Below, piece by piece: positions 1 to 6,922 of a DNA stretch of 12,388 nucleotides; within the stretch, counting starts at the first letter, position 1, and each line of letters opens with the position of its first letter. Made by a program: the position numbers and the translations under genes. The stretch is from Bathyarchaeum sp965602795 (GTDB lineage Archaea; Thermoproteota; Bathyarchaeia; Bathyarchaeales; Bathyarchaeaceae). Location: positions 1 to 12,388 of the forward strand of contig CBFCZR010000042.1 of the NCBI GenBank assembly GCA_965602795.1, given 5' to 3'. Under the pieces are notes generated by a model. The model saw only the letters and a program-made list of their open reading frames with translations, had not been told where the DNA came from and made no database searches.

Positions 1-2
1 GT

Positions 3-59
3 TCGGGGCTTTCCATCAAAAAAGAGGAAATTGCGGGGGATATCGCCAGTTTGAGCTGA
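3..59 (+). CDS. possible C-terminal end of an upstream gene (partial)
   Basis: The frame starting at base 3 is open from the window edge to a TGA at 57-59. It encodes 18 residues (SGLSIKKEEIAGDIASLS), a charged, amphipathic string that reads like a protein C-terminus. Frame 2 is also open, to about 163, but its translation looks less protein-like. Eighteen codons cannot be assigned to a family, and an open run this short is expected by chance fairly often. No start is visible because the frame runs off the left edge. Confidence 0.25.
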   Translation, partial: SGLSIKKEEIAGDIASLS

Positions 60-137
60 ATTACCTCATCCCGGCCACATTTGGAGTGATTTCAGCTACT
101 TCTCAGGAGGTTTATTGCTTATTTACGTTTCCGAAGG

Positions 138-176
138 ATAGCTTTTTTCGACCCATTCTTCGATAGAGGAAGCTAT
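138..176. repeat. imperfect inverted repeat upstream of the stress-protein gene
   Basis: ATAGCTT at 138-144 is the exact reverse complement of AAGCTAT at 170-176. A run of T and TCG/CGA inside the first arm gives a little extra inner pairing. It could be the terminator hairpin of the upstream gene, since T bases follow the first arm, or a protein-binding site. The loop is long, so stability is doubtful. Confidence 0.25.
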
Positions 177-202
177 GTAACATTCCGATAGACCTCACGA
201 AA

Positions 203-210
203 ATTTATTA
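203..210 (+). promoter_or_regulatory. TATA-like box for the universal stress protein gene
   Basis: An AT-rich box (ATTTATTA) lies about 37-44 bases upstream of the start codon. Archaeal transcripts usually begin about 25 bases after the box centre. That predicts a start near 232 and a leader of roughly 15 bases ending in the GGGGCT before the start codon. Confidence 0.4.
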
Positions 211-246
211 TTCAACATTAACATTTTATAGCTCGGGGCTAAATGT

Positions 247-687
247 TTGCTTAAAAAGATTCTAGTAGCTGTAGACGGTTCTAAGGAATCCAAAAAGGCG
301 TTAAATTTTGCGCTTGAATTAGCAGAAATGATTTCAGCGGAGCTTGAGTTACTCACGGTTGTGCCACCAGTTTTTTTGTACACCCACTCTATTCATGTGC
401 TTAAATCAGAGGCTGTTGCAGATTGTGCTAAGGAATTAGAGGTCGGTTTTAGAGAAGCATTATATAAGGCTCAGAAAGTAGCTCAAAAGAAGAAACCTGA
501 ATTTAAGGTCTCAGCGAGACTTGAAAAGGGGGAGCCTGATGTAAAAATTGTTGGCAGAGCAGAACTTGGCAAATTTGGCATGATTGTCATGGGAAGTAGA
601 GGATTAGGTGGCAGAGTCTCCGCTTTGGGGAGTGTCAGCTCTAGAGTTGTAGACAAGGCCTCCTGTCCCGTATTGATAGTGAAATAG
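247..687 (+). CDS. universal stress protein, UspA family
   Basis: The 146-residue product has the length of a single-domain UspA protein, a Rossmann-like alpha/beta fold that usually forms cytoplasmic dimers and often binds ATP. The N-terminus (KKILVAVDGSKESKKAL, residues 3-19) is the family's first strand with the conserved Asp10. The C-terminal stretch GSRGLGG...LGSVSSRVV followed by CPVLIVK is the nucleotide-binding loop and last strand. The usual loop pattern is G-x2-G-x9-G-S/T. Here only eight residues separate the second and third glycines, so ATP binding is not certain. The start is a TTG at 247: the nearby ATG at 243 is out of frame and stops after three codons. The gene has its own promoter and a T-run after it, and its tie to the redox cluster downstream is only proximity. 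Its signal is not known. Confidence 0.9.
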   Translation: MLKKILVAVDGSKESKKALNFALELAEMISAELELLTVVPPVFLYTHSIHVLKSEAVADCAKELEVGFREALYKAQKVAQKKKPEFKVSARLEKGEPDVKIVGRAELGKFGMIVMGSRGLGGRVSALGSVSSRVVDKASCPVLIVK

Positions 688-697
688 GAATTTTCTG

Positions 698-706
698 TCT
701 TTTTTT
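698..706 (+). terminator. T-rich terminator after the stress-protein gene
   Basis: Ten bases after the stop codon comes TCTTTTTTTG, with seven consecutive T at 700-706. Archaeal RNA polymerase commonly terminates at such U-tracts without a strong hairpin. Confidence 0.5.
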
Positions 707-749
707 GTTGGTAGCTAAATCTTCCGTCTGTTCGTTATTTTAACCTCAC

Positions 750-773
750 TTTTTTATTTCACCGATACTTAAC
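750..773 (+). promoter_or_regulatory. candidate TATA boxes for the redox cluster
   Basis: Two AT-rich candidates, TTTTTTATT (750-758) and GATACTTAAC (764-773), are the best TATA-like sites in the gap before the ferredoxin gene. Either would start transcription near 780-795 and give an unusually long leader of about 230-240 bases containing all the hairpins listed separately. No closer box of similar quality was seen, but a nearer promoter cannot be excluded. Confidence 0.35.
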
Positions 774-792
774 AATATGAAATGTACTTCGA

Positions 793-1005
793 GTGCCCCA
801 ACTGGGTGGCACATAAGCCCTGCGATTAATTCGCAGTGAAAAACTCCTGAAATATCAAAAAAGATGATGTAACTTGATGGAATGCCCCTTTGGATGCAGT
901 CAACAAATGTTTTCTAACCAATTTTGTCCCTACCGCGGATCAAAGTTGGTAACTGTTTATTGCAGACAGGATTTACTCCTAGAGGTCCTAAACTTCAGGG
1001 TTTAG
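793..1005 (+). promoter_or_regulatory. putative structured 5' leader of the redox cluster
   Basis: This non-coding stretch holds four possible hairpins in one strand. First, 793-799 pairs with 805-812 around one bulged base (GTGCCCC/GGTGGCAC). Second, CTGCGA 820-825 pairs with TCGCAG 831-836. Third, a ten-pair stem joins 917-926 (ACCAATTTTG) to 941-950 (CAAAGTTGGT), with one G-U wobble. Fourth, CTAAAC 988-993 pairs with GTTTAG 1000-1005. The last ends exactly where the SD region (1005-1013) begins, and CTCC at 976-979 could pair with GGAG at 1007-1010 outside it, which would hide the SD. This looks like a cis-regulatory RNA, but I do not recognise any known riboswitch class. All pairings were found by eye. 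Confidence 0.4.
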
Positions 1006-1021
1006 TGGAGGAAGATTAAAA

Positions 1022-1819
1022 ATGCAGACACTAAAACAGTCAAAAGTAAATGAAAGAAAATTTGTTGCTGCTAATCTTGAGAAATGTACAGGTTGCGGAG
1101 TGTGCGAACTTGTATGTGCGTTGAAAAGAGAAAAGGTATATGATCCTCAGCGTTCCAGAATAAAGGTCCTTCGGCTAGATCAAATTCTCAATATGCCCGT
1201 AGCTTGTAGGCTATGCGAAAATCCGCCATGCGTAGCGGCTTGTCCTTTAGACTGCCTCACTCAATCTGAGGAAACCGGCGTTATAATGGTGGATGATGAT
1301 AAATGCGATGGTTGTGGGTGGTGTATAAAAGCCTGTCCTTATGGTGCTGTTATTTTTAGTCCAGAAAAGGAAACTGTGATGATATGTGATCTCTGTGATG
1401 GTGACCCCCAATGTGTTGAATGGTGCCCTGAGGAAGCATTAGATTTAGTGACCCAAGAAGATTTTGACCAAAACTTACGGGAAACCACAGCAAATAAACT
1501 AATTAAAGAAACTTTGAGGCTGCCCGAATCTGAGTATGAACTTGGAAAGGAACAAACAAACAATCAGGCAAGACTGAAAGGAAGCGAGTACACCAGTGTT
1601 CTCCAAAAATTTGAGAAATCAAAAGCCAAAAGAGAATCTTTGAATCTTCTACTTGAGGCGTTTTCCGAACAGAATCCAATAGATATCCTAATCTACGGTA
1701 TGTACGTCAAAAAACACCTCGCCTTCATTGTGCCTGGGGCCAGCAGAGAAAAACTCGAAAACACCTTGGAATGGCTAAGCGATGCCGTTAAACTTGTAGA
1801 AAAATCGGGACGCAGATAA
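1022..1819 (+). CDS. four-[4Fe-4S] ferredoxin-type electron-transfer subunit (HycB/DmsB-like)
   Basis: The 265-residue protein carries sixteen cysteines in four cluster motifs: C22-x2-C25-x2-C28-x3-C32, C62-x2-C65-x4-C70-x3-C74-P, C95-x2-C98-x2-C101-x3-C105-P and C122-x2-C125-x5-C131-x3-C135-P. The order and the long second and fourth spacings are those of the HycB/CooF/DmsB-like subunits, which pass electrons between a catalytic partner and other clusters. After residue 165 comes a cysteine-free, helical, charged domain to residue 265 that I cannot assign. The ATG at 1022 follows GGAGGAAG at 1007-1014. No signal peptide is visible, so it should act in the cytoplasm. It is the first gene of the redox cluster, 135 bases before the HdrC-GltD gene. 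Such subunits normally sit beside a molybdenum/tungsten enzyme or hydrogenase; none is present here, so its partner is probably the HdrA complex or a distant enzyme. Confidence 0.85.
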   Translation: MQTLKQSKVNERKFVAANLEKCTGCGVCELVCALKREKVYDPQRSRIKVLRLDQILNMPVACRLCENPPCVAACPLDCLTQSEETGVIMVDDDKCDGCGWCIKACPYGAVIFSPEKETVMICDLCDGDPQCVEWCPEEALDLVTQEDFDQNLRETTANKLIKETLRLPESEYELGKEQTNNQARLKGSEYTSVLQKFEKSKAKRESLNLLLEAFSEQNPIDILIYGMYVKKHLAFIVPGASREKLENTLEWLSDAVKLVEKSGRR

Positions 1820-1954
1820 ATGTATAACGGTTTTGAGGAGTTCATGTAAGTTGTCAAGTTTCTGCGTGCAGTATCCCTGTATTGTGGCTTATTTGTTTTC
1901 GACCAAAAAAGCGAATAAAACAATTTGAAAACATAGAAAAAGAGTTGAAAGAAA

Positions 1955-3430
1955 GTGACAAAAGCAAGTCTGAAGAAGGTTCTAGACAGCATTCTTGACT
2001 TTGAAAAGCTGAAATACTGCTATGAATGTGGCATTTGCACTGCAAGTTGCCCCGTCGCAGAATTGCTTCCAGAGAATTATAATCCACGGATTCTGCTTCA
2101 CAGTTTACCTCTAGCCGATGATAAACTCCTGAACTCAGCCCAACTGTGGCTGTGCGCTTGGTGTTATCGCTGTCATAAACGGTGCCCGCAAGGCCTGAAG
2201 CTTCCAGAAATTTTTCAAGCCGTTAGACGATTTGCTGCCGAAAGCGGCCACATAGAAGGATTTGACAAAGCTTTGGAAATAATCAGAGAAAAACTTCCGC
2301 TGCCAGCTTCATGCTGCTACGTTTGTTTCCATCCAGAACGCGCCATAGACAACAAACAGTTAGTGACAAACTCTATTCAACATATTATTCTCGACTATGA
2401 AAGTGAAGAACCGAAAGAAAAACCTCTCAACCCTATGCATGGAGAGAAAGTAGCCATCATAGGCTCAGGTCCAGCTGGGCTTTCAGCAGCTCAAGATTTA
2501 GCCAAAAGAGGCTATTCTGTGACGATATTTGAGGCTTTATCTTTGCCTGGTGGAATGTTAAGAAAATGTATTCCCGAACATCGGCTTTCTAAGAAAATAG
2601 TTGCTTCCGATATTAAACGCATAACAGATTTAGGTGTCAAAATCAAAACCAATACTGCTATTGGCGAAAGCCTGAATATAAAACAGCTTTTAGAACAGGG
2701 CTACAGCGCCATTTTTGTTGCCACCGGAGCTCATGAAGAGCGAAAGCTCGGCATCGAAGGCGAGCAGCTAAACGGCGTCTTCCATGCTCTTGATTTCTTG
2801 GAAAAGGCGAATGATAAAGAAGCCGAGGTGTCAGATACGGTTTCTATAATTGGCGGAGGCAACGTTGCTGTTGATTCTGCTGAAACGGCTTCAAGACTTG
2901 GAGCCAAAGAAGTCACCATCTTATACCGAAGATCTAGGGCGGAGATTCCCGCGAGCCCTTGGGAAATAAAAGAAGCGGAAGAAGAGGGAGTGAAAATCGA
3001 ATTCTTGGTTTCTCCTAAAAGAATTCTAGGCGAAAATGGGAAAGTAAATACAATTGAGTGCATACGAATGGAGTTAAGCGAGGCGGACGAAACTGGCCGT
3101 CGACGCCCGGTTCCCATTCAAGGCTCAGAATTTGTAATAAAAACTGGAACCGTGATAGTGGCTATAGGGCAATCTCCTAACACGGGATTTCTTCCGGAAA
3201 CAGTTGAAATCACAGAAAAACGGACAATAGCCTCAGACCCCTTTACTTTAGAGACAAGTTCGTCTGGCATCTTCGCTGGAGGAGACGCAGTGTCTGGACC
3301 GGCAACCTTGATGAAAGCTATAATCGCTGGGAAACGGGCGGCAATTTCCATACATCTTTATCTGAGGGGTGTCTCGCTGGAGCCTCGTGTTGTTGAAAAA
3401 GTTTTGGGGAGTGTAAATGGAAGTTTCTAA
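1955..3430 (+). CDS. HdrC-GltD fusion: NAD(P)H-type flavoprotein with heterodisulfide-reductase C-like domain
   Basis: The 491-residue protein joins two modules. Residues 1-100 are HdrC-like, with two [4Fe-4S] motifs, C22-x2-C25-x2-C28-x3-C32-P and C67-x2-C70-x2-C73-x3-C77-P, in the family context WLCAWCYRCHKRCP. Residues 160-485 are a glutamate-synthase small-subunit/NfnB-like flavoprotein: FAD motif GSGPAG 170-175, then PGGMLRKCIPEHRLSK, NAD(P) motif GGGNVA 300-305, an arginine-rich YRRSR stretch that favours NADPH, and the FAD-closing GIFAGGDAVSGPATLMKAI. Normal GltD proteins have an N-terminal cysteine set ending in HPCE; here that region reads CCYVCFHPERA (120-130), so those ligands are partly lost and HdrC clusters take their place. 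The GTG start is fixed by an in-frame TGA at 1946-1948. The next gene overlaps its end by 14 bases, which indicates translational coupling. Inferred role: electron exchange between NAD(P)H and HdrA. Glutamate synthase is unlikely because no large subunit is present. Confidence 0.88.
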   Translation: MTKASLKKVLDSILDFEKLKYCYECGICTASCPVAELLPENYNPRILLHSLPLADDKLLNSAQLWLCAWCYRCHKRCPQGLKLPEIFQAVRRFAAESGHIEGFDKALEIIREKLPLPASCCYVCFHPERAIDNKQLVTNSIQHIILDYESEEPKEKPLNPMHGEKVAIIGSGPAGLSAAQDLAKRGYSVTIFEALSLPGGMLRKCIPEHRLSKKIVASDIKRITDLGVKIKTNTAIGESLNIKQLLEQGYSAIFVATGAHEERKLGIEGEQLNGVFHALDFLEKANDKEAEVSDTVSIIGGGNVAVDSAETASRLGAKEVTILYRRSRAEIPASPWEIKEAEEEGVKIEFLVSPKRILGENGKVNTIECIRMELSEADETGRRRPVPIQGSEFVIKTGTVIVAIGQSPNTGFLPETVEITEKRTIASDPFTLETSSSGIFAGGDAVSGPATLMKAIIAGKRAAISIHLYLRGVSLEPRVVEKVLGSVNGSF

Positions 3431-5849
3431 AGTTGATTCTAAATCTGATGAGGAAATCCGTATTGGAGTTTTTGTTTGCCATTGTGGCTTAAATATTGCT
3501 GGCTCCGTTAACTGCAAAGAAGTAGCTGAATACGTTTCCACTCTTCCCCATGTTGTTCTTTCTGAGCACAATCTATACACCTGCTCTGACCCTGGACAAG
3601 AAAGAATAAGGAAGGGAATCATAGAACATAACCTAAACCGAGTTGTTGTAGCTTCATGCACCCCCCGCCTCCATGAGCCAACCTTCAGAAAAACCTGCGA
3701 GGATGCAGGATTAAACAAGTATCTGTTTGAGATGGCAAACATACGGGAACACTGCAGTTGGGTACACCTCCACGCACCAGAAAAGGCCACAGAAAAAGCT
3801 AAAGATTTAGTTCACATGGCCGTCGCTAGGGCGGCACTGCTAAAACCCAAAGAAGAGCTCGGTGTCCTCGTGGCAAGACAAGCGTTGGTGCTAGGAGGAG
3901 GGGTTGCGGGCATCCAAGCAGCCCTAGATTTAGCCGATACTGGCTACAAAGTCTATCTTGTAGAGAAGAGTCCCAGTATTGGTGGGAAAATGGCTCAGCT
4001 CGATAAAACCTTCCCAACCATGGACTGTTCCATATGTATCCTTGCTCCAAAAATGTCAGATGTGGGTAGACATCCCAACATTGAACTGCTGACAAACAGC
4101 GAGATTGTAAATGTTGCCGGCTACATCGGAAACTTCAAAGTAACAGTGCACAAGAAGCCAAGATATGTCACGAAGGAATGCACAGATTGTGGCGATTGCG
4201 TTGACGTTTGCCCTGTAGAAGTGCCTAACGAGTTTGAAGTGGGACTTACTTGGCGAAAAGCAATCCACACTCCTTTTGCCCAAGCCGTTCCAGCTATTTA
4301 TCTAATCGACGAGGACAGTTGCATCGGTCTCGGTGACAACACTTGTGCAAAATGTAAAGACGTTTGTGGTCCTGATGCCATAAATTTCAATGATAAGCCT
4401 GAAGATATTGAACTGGATGTTGGGACAATCATTGTAGCCACCGGTATGGATGTGTACGACCCTGTTGCCTTGACGGAGTATGGATACCTGAAAGTTCCTA
4501 ATGTCATAACATCAATGGAGTTTGAGCGGCTCATAAACGCTGGAGGACCTACCGGAGGGCGTCTAGTCCGACCTAGCGATATGCAGGTTCCAAAATCGGT
4601 TGCGTTCGTCCAATGTATAGGTTCCCGTTCTAAGACAAAAGGCAACCCATACTGTAGCAACGTATGCTGCATGAACACCATAAAAGATGCGTTACTCATT
4701 AAGGAGCATTGGCCAGACACCCAAATCTATGTTTTTTACATAGACATACGTGCGTTTGGAAAAAGCTTCGAGGACCTATTCAGAAGAGCAAAAGCTGCAG
4801 GCGTAATCTTCATACGTGGATTGCCCGCGGAAATAACTGAGGACAAAAAATCTCATAACTTGTGGATGATTGGAGAAAACACTCTTGAGCAAAAAGTATA
4901 CAATGTAAATGTGGATATGGCCGTTCTAGCCGTTGGTCTTAGACCTAGTGAAGACAGCGATAAGATTATGCGACTTTTGAGATTGTCAAAGACGTCAGAC
5001 GGCTTCTTTATGGAAGCACACCCAAAACTGAAGCCAGTAGACACCCCAACTAGAGGAGTCTTTCTTGCGGGTTGCGCCGAAAGCCCAAAAGACATCAAAG
5101 ACAGCGTGACGCAAGCAAGTGCCGCGGCAGCCCGTGCAGGCATTCTTATGGCTAAAGGCAGCGTCACCATCGAAGCCATTACCCCTATAATAGACACCGA
5201 AAAATGCACAGGATGCGGCATGTGCACCAGAGTATGTCCATATCATGCCATTACCGTGAATAAAGAACGGAAAAAAGCAGAAGTAATTGCAGCTGCCTGC
5301 TCCGGGTGTGGCGTTTGTGGTGCAGAATGTCCATTTGGTGCCATCGAGATGAGCCATTTCACTGATGAGCAAATGTATGCGCAGATAGACGCAGCCACTG
5401 AGAAAGATGCTGACAAGAAAATTATTGCTTTCTGCTGCAACTGGTGTTCTTATGCGGGTGCAGACTTTGCGGGAGTAAGCAGAATGCAGTATCCTACCAG
5501 CGTGCGAATCATCCGCAGCATGTGCTCAGCTAGGGTAGCCACAAAGTTTGTTGAGCGAGCCTTCTTTAGAGGGGCTGCAGCAGTGCTGGTTTCGGGTTGC
5601 CACTTGAACGATTGTCACTACATAGATGCCAATTATCAAACCAAGAAACGAGTTGAAAAATTGTGGAAGAAGATGGAGCGGCTAGGGTTGGATAAAAGTC
5701 GGCTTCAATTGGCGTGGATAAGTGCAGCTGAGGGCGAGAAATTTGCTTCGAAAATAAGGGATATGCAAAAAATCGTTGACAGCGTCACCAAAGAAGAGAT
5801 AGAAAAAACGGTCAAAGCTCTAACTCCCAAGAAAAGGGCTGTCACCTAA
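3417..5849 (+). CDS. hdrA: HdrA-MvhD fusion, flavin electron-bifurcating subunit
   Basis: The 810-residue protein equals a full HdrA (about 660 residues) plus an MvhD domain. HdrA signatures are the N-terminal VCHCG (C21, C23), YTCSDPGQ and CTPRLHEPTF; FAD motif GGGVAG 160-165 followed by GGKMAQLDKTFPT; DCSICILAPKM with C204 and C207; an inserted ferredoxin motif C255-x2-C258-x2-C261-x3-C265; another set C302-x7-C310-x2-C313-x3-C317; and two C-terminal [4Fe-4S] motifs at 597-607 and 628-638. From about 665 the MvhD domain begins: IIAFCCNWCSYAGADFAGVS, MCSAR (C703) and GCHLNDCHY (C728, C733), the [2Fe-2S] ligand region that receives electrons from a hydrogenase or dehydrogenase. Families show GCHPGDC there; the L-N change is mild. 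HdrA splits an electron pair between ferredoxin and a second acceptor. The ATG at 3417 follows GGGGAG and overlaps the upstream gene. HdrB is not nearby. Confidence 0.93.
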   Translation: MEVSKVDSKSDEEIRIGVFVCHCGLNIAGSVNCKEVAEYVSTLPHVVLSEHNLYTCSDPGQERIRKGIIEHNLNRVVVASCTPRLHEPTFRKTCEDAGLNKYLFEMANIREHCSWVHLHAPEKATEKAKDLVHMAVARAALLKPKEELGVLVARQALVLGGGVAGIQAALDLADTGYKVYLVEKSPSIGGKMAQLDKTFPTMDCSICILAPKMSDVGRHPNIELLTNSEIVNVAGYIGNFKVTVHKKPRYVTKECTDCGDCVDVCPVEVPNEFEVGLTWRKAIHTPFAQAVPAIYLIDEDSCIGLGDNTCAKCKDVCGPDAINFNDKPEDIELDVGTIIVATGMDVYDPVALTEYGYLKVPNVITSMEFERLINAGGPTGGRLVRPSDMQVPKSVAFVQCIGSRSKTKGNPYCSNVCCMNTIKDALLIKEHWPDTQIYVFYIDIRAFGKSFEDLFRRAKAAGVIFIRGLPAEITEDKKSHNLWMIGENTLEQKVYNVNVDMAVLAVGLRPSEDSDKIMRLLRLSKTSDGFFMEAHPKLKPVDTPTRGVFLAGCAESPKDIKDSVTQASAAAARAGILMAKGSVTIEAITPIIDTEKCTGCGMCTRVCPYHAITVNKERKKAEVIAAACSGCGVCGAECPFGAIEMSHFTDEQMYAQIDAATEKDADKKIIAFCCNWCSYAGADFAGVSRMQYPTSVRIIRSMCSARVATKFVERAFFRGAAAVLVSGCHLNDCHYIDANYQTKKRVEKLWKKMERLGLDKSRLQLAWISAAEGEKFASKIRDMQKIVDSVTKEEIEKTVKALTPKKRAVT

Positions 5850-5874
5850 GGGGGCTGGTATTTGATGACCATAA

Positions 5875-6858
5875 TTGACAAAAATGATTTCATGTATTGT
5901 GGATAATATGCGCGGAAAAATTGTTAAAATCGAAAATAGACAAGAAATTACGCTTAAGAGAAGTTTTCTTAAAAGGAATTATCGTCTATCCTTGAACAAA
6001 GATTTGTGTAACGGATGTGGCTTATGTGCTGAAATCTGCCCAAGAGAAGCCATAAAGGTAACTGCGGCAGAGATAACCGACGGGCGGTTGGCAAAAAAGC
6101 CGACGATCAATTTTGACACGGATTCCTGTAATCTGTGTGGCGAGTGCGCAGTTCTGTGTCCCCTTAACGCACTAAAAATGGACGTTAACGGAAAAGAAGT
6201 TTCTATAGTCGTGAAAAATGAAGCGTTTCCAGTTTTGCTGAAGGAGATTACTGTTGCAACGGAAAAGTGTAACCCAATATGTGATCTCAAATGCCAAAAA
6301 GTGTGCCCCACTGAAGCAATCAAAGTGACAACAAAAACCCAAGAAAAAGGACAAACAGTGATAACCGACGTCCAAATAATGGAAAACTCTTGTTTTTACT
6401 GCAAACTCTGTCAATCAGCATGCCCTATGGATGCAATAGAAGTAAAAAAGCCCTTTCAGGGAACCATCGAATTAAACACTGATCTGTGCCCTAGCGGATG
6501 CAAGATTTGTGCTGACATATGCCCCACTGAAGCAATTAAAACGGAAAACAGCCACGTTCAGGTCTATCCAGAATTTTGCATCTTCTGTTCTGCATGCCAA
6601 AAAGTCTGCCCAAAAGAAGCCGTTAACGTAAATAGAACTTGGATATTCCACTCAGCTGTTAAAGCAGCAGCTTGGTTAACCGCCCTCAAAAAATTGACCT
6701 CCTTTGAAACCGTAAAGAAAGAACTCATGATCAAATCAGGAACAAGAAGAGCATCTTCGGTGCGAAATAGAAAAAGACCTGTTCTCCTAAAGCCTGAGCA
6801 ACAGGAGGACGAGCGAGTGAAAGAATTTTTAGAGATACTAAGCAAATATAAGAAATGA
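5875..6858 (+). CDS. polyferredoxin with six [4Fe-4S] motifs (FwdF/MvhB-like)
   Basis: Six cluster motifs run through residues 45-250 of this 327-residue protein. The first, second, fourth and sixth are canonical C-x2-C-x2-C-x3-C-P (first at C45, C48, C51, C55). The third is C-x3-C-x3-C-x3-C-P (CNPICDLKCQKVCP) and the fifth C-x3-C-x2-C-x3-C-P (CPSGCKICADICP). Each is followed by a typical EAI/NAL/DAI turn. The last 65 residues are lysine/arginine-rich without cysteines. Proteins of this kind are electron wires or reservoirs beside hydrogenase, formylmethanofuran dehydrogenase or Hdr complexes; here it lies 25 bases after HdrA-MvhD, so it probably serves that complex. The start is unclear. A TTG at 5875, ATG at 5884 or ATG at 5908 are all in frame, but the best SD (AAGGGGG, 5848-5854) precedes an ATG at 5865 in another frame that stops after 13 codons. 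Confidence 0.87.
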   Translation: MTKMISCIVDNMRGKIVKIENRQEITLKRSFLKRNYRLSLNKDLCNGCGLCAEICPREAIKVTAAEITDGRLAKKPTINFDTDSCNLCGECAVLCPLNALKMDVNGKEVSIVVKNEAFPVLLKEITVATEKCNPICDLKCQKVCPTEAIKVTTKTQEKGQTVITDVQIMENSCFYCKLCQSACPMDAIEVKKPFQGTIELNTDLCPSGCKICADICPTEAIKTENSHVQVYPEFCIFCSACQKVCPKEAVNVNRTWIFHSAVKAAAWLTALKKLTSFETVKKELMIKSGTRRASSVRNRKRPVLLKPEQQEDERVKEFLEILSKYKK

Positions 6859-6922
6859 AACAGATTATCGCAATATGCGGAAGATGGTTATCTTTTTAGC
6901 GGCATAAGGAAACTAATAGCTT

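Noticed and set aside
782..829. 15-codon frame MYFECPNWVAHKPCD in the leader of the redox cluster
   Set aside because: The C-P-N...C look is suggestive, but it is too short and lies over two hairpins; no SD.
1820..1849. nine-codon frame MYNGFEEFM just after the ferredoxin gene
   Set aside because: No SD of its own and no sign of conservation that can be judged here. The 135-base gap up to the HdrC-GltD gene shows no other gene; only a short CTGCGTGCAG inverted repeat was seen.
1849..1862. 14-base exact repeat AGTTGTCAAGTTTC, also at 8161-8174
   Set aside because: A single repeat of this length is expected by chance at appreciable frequency in 12 kb, and the contexts are unrelated.
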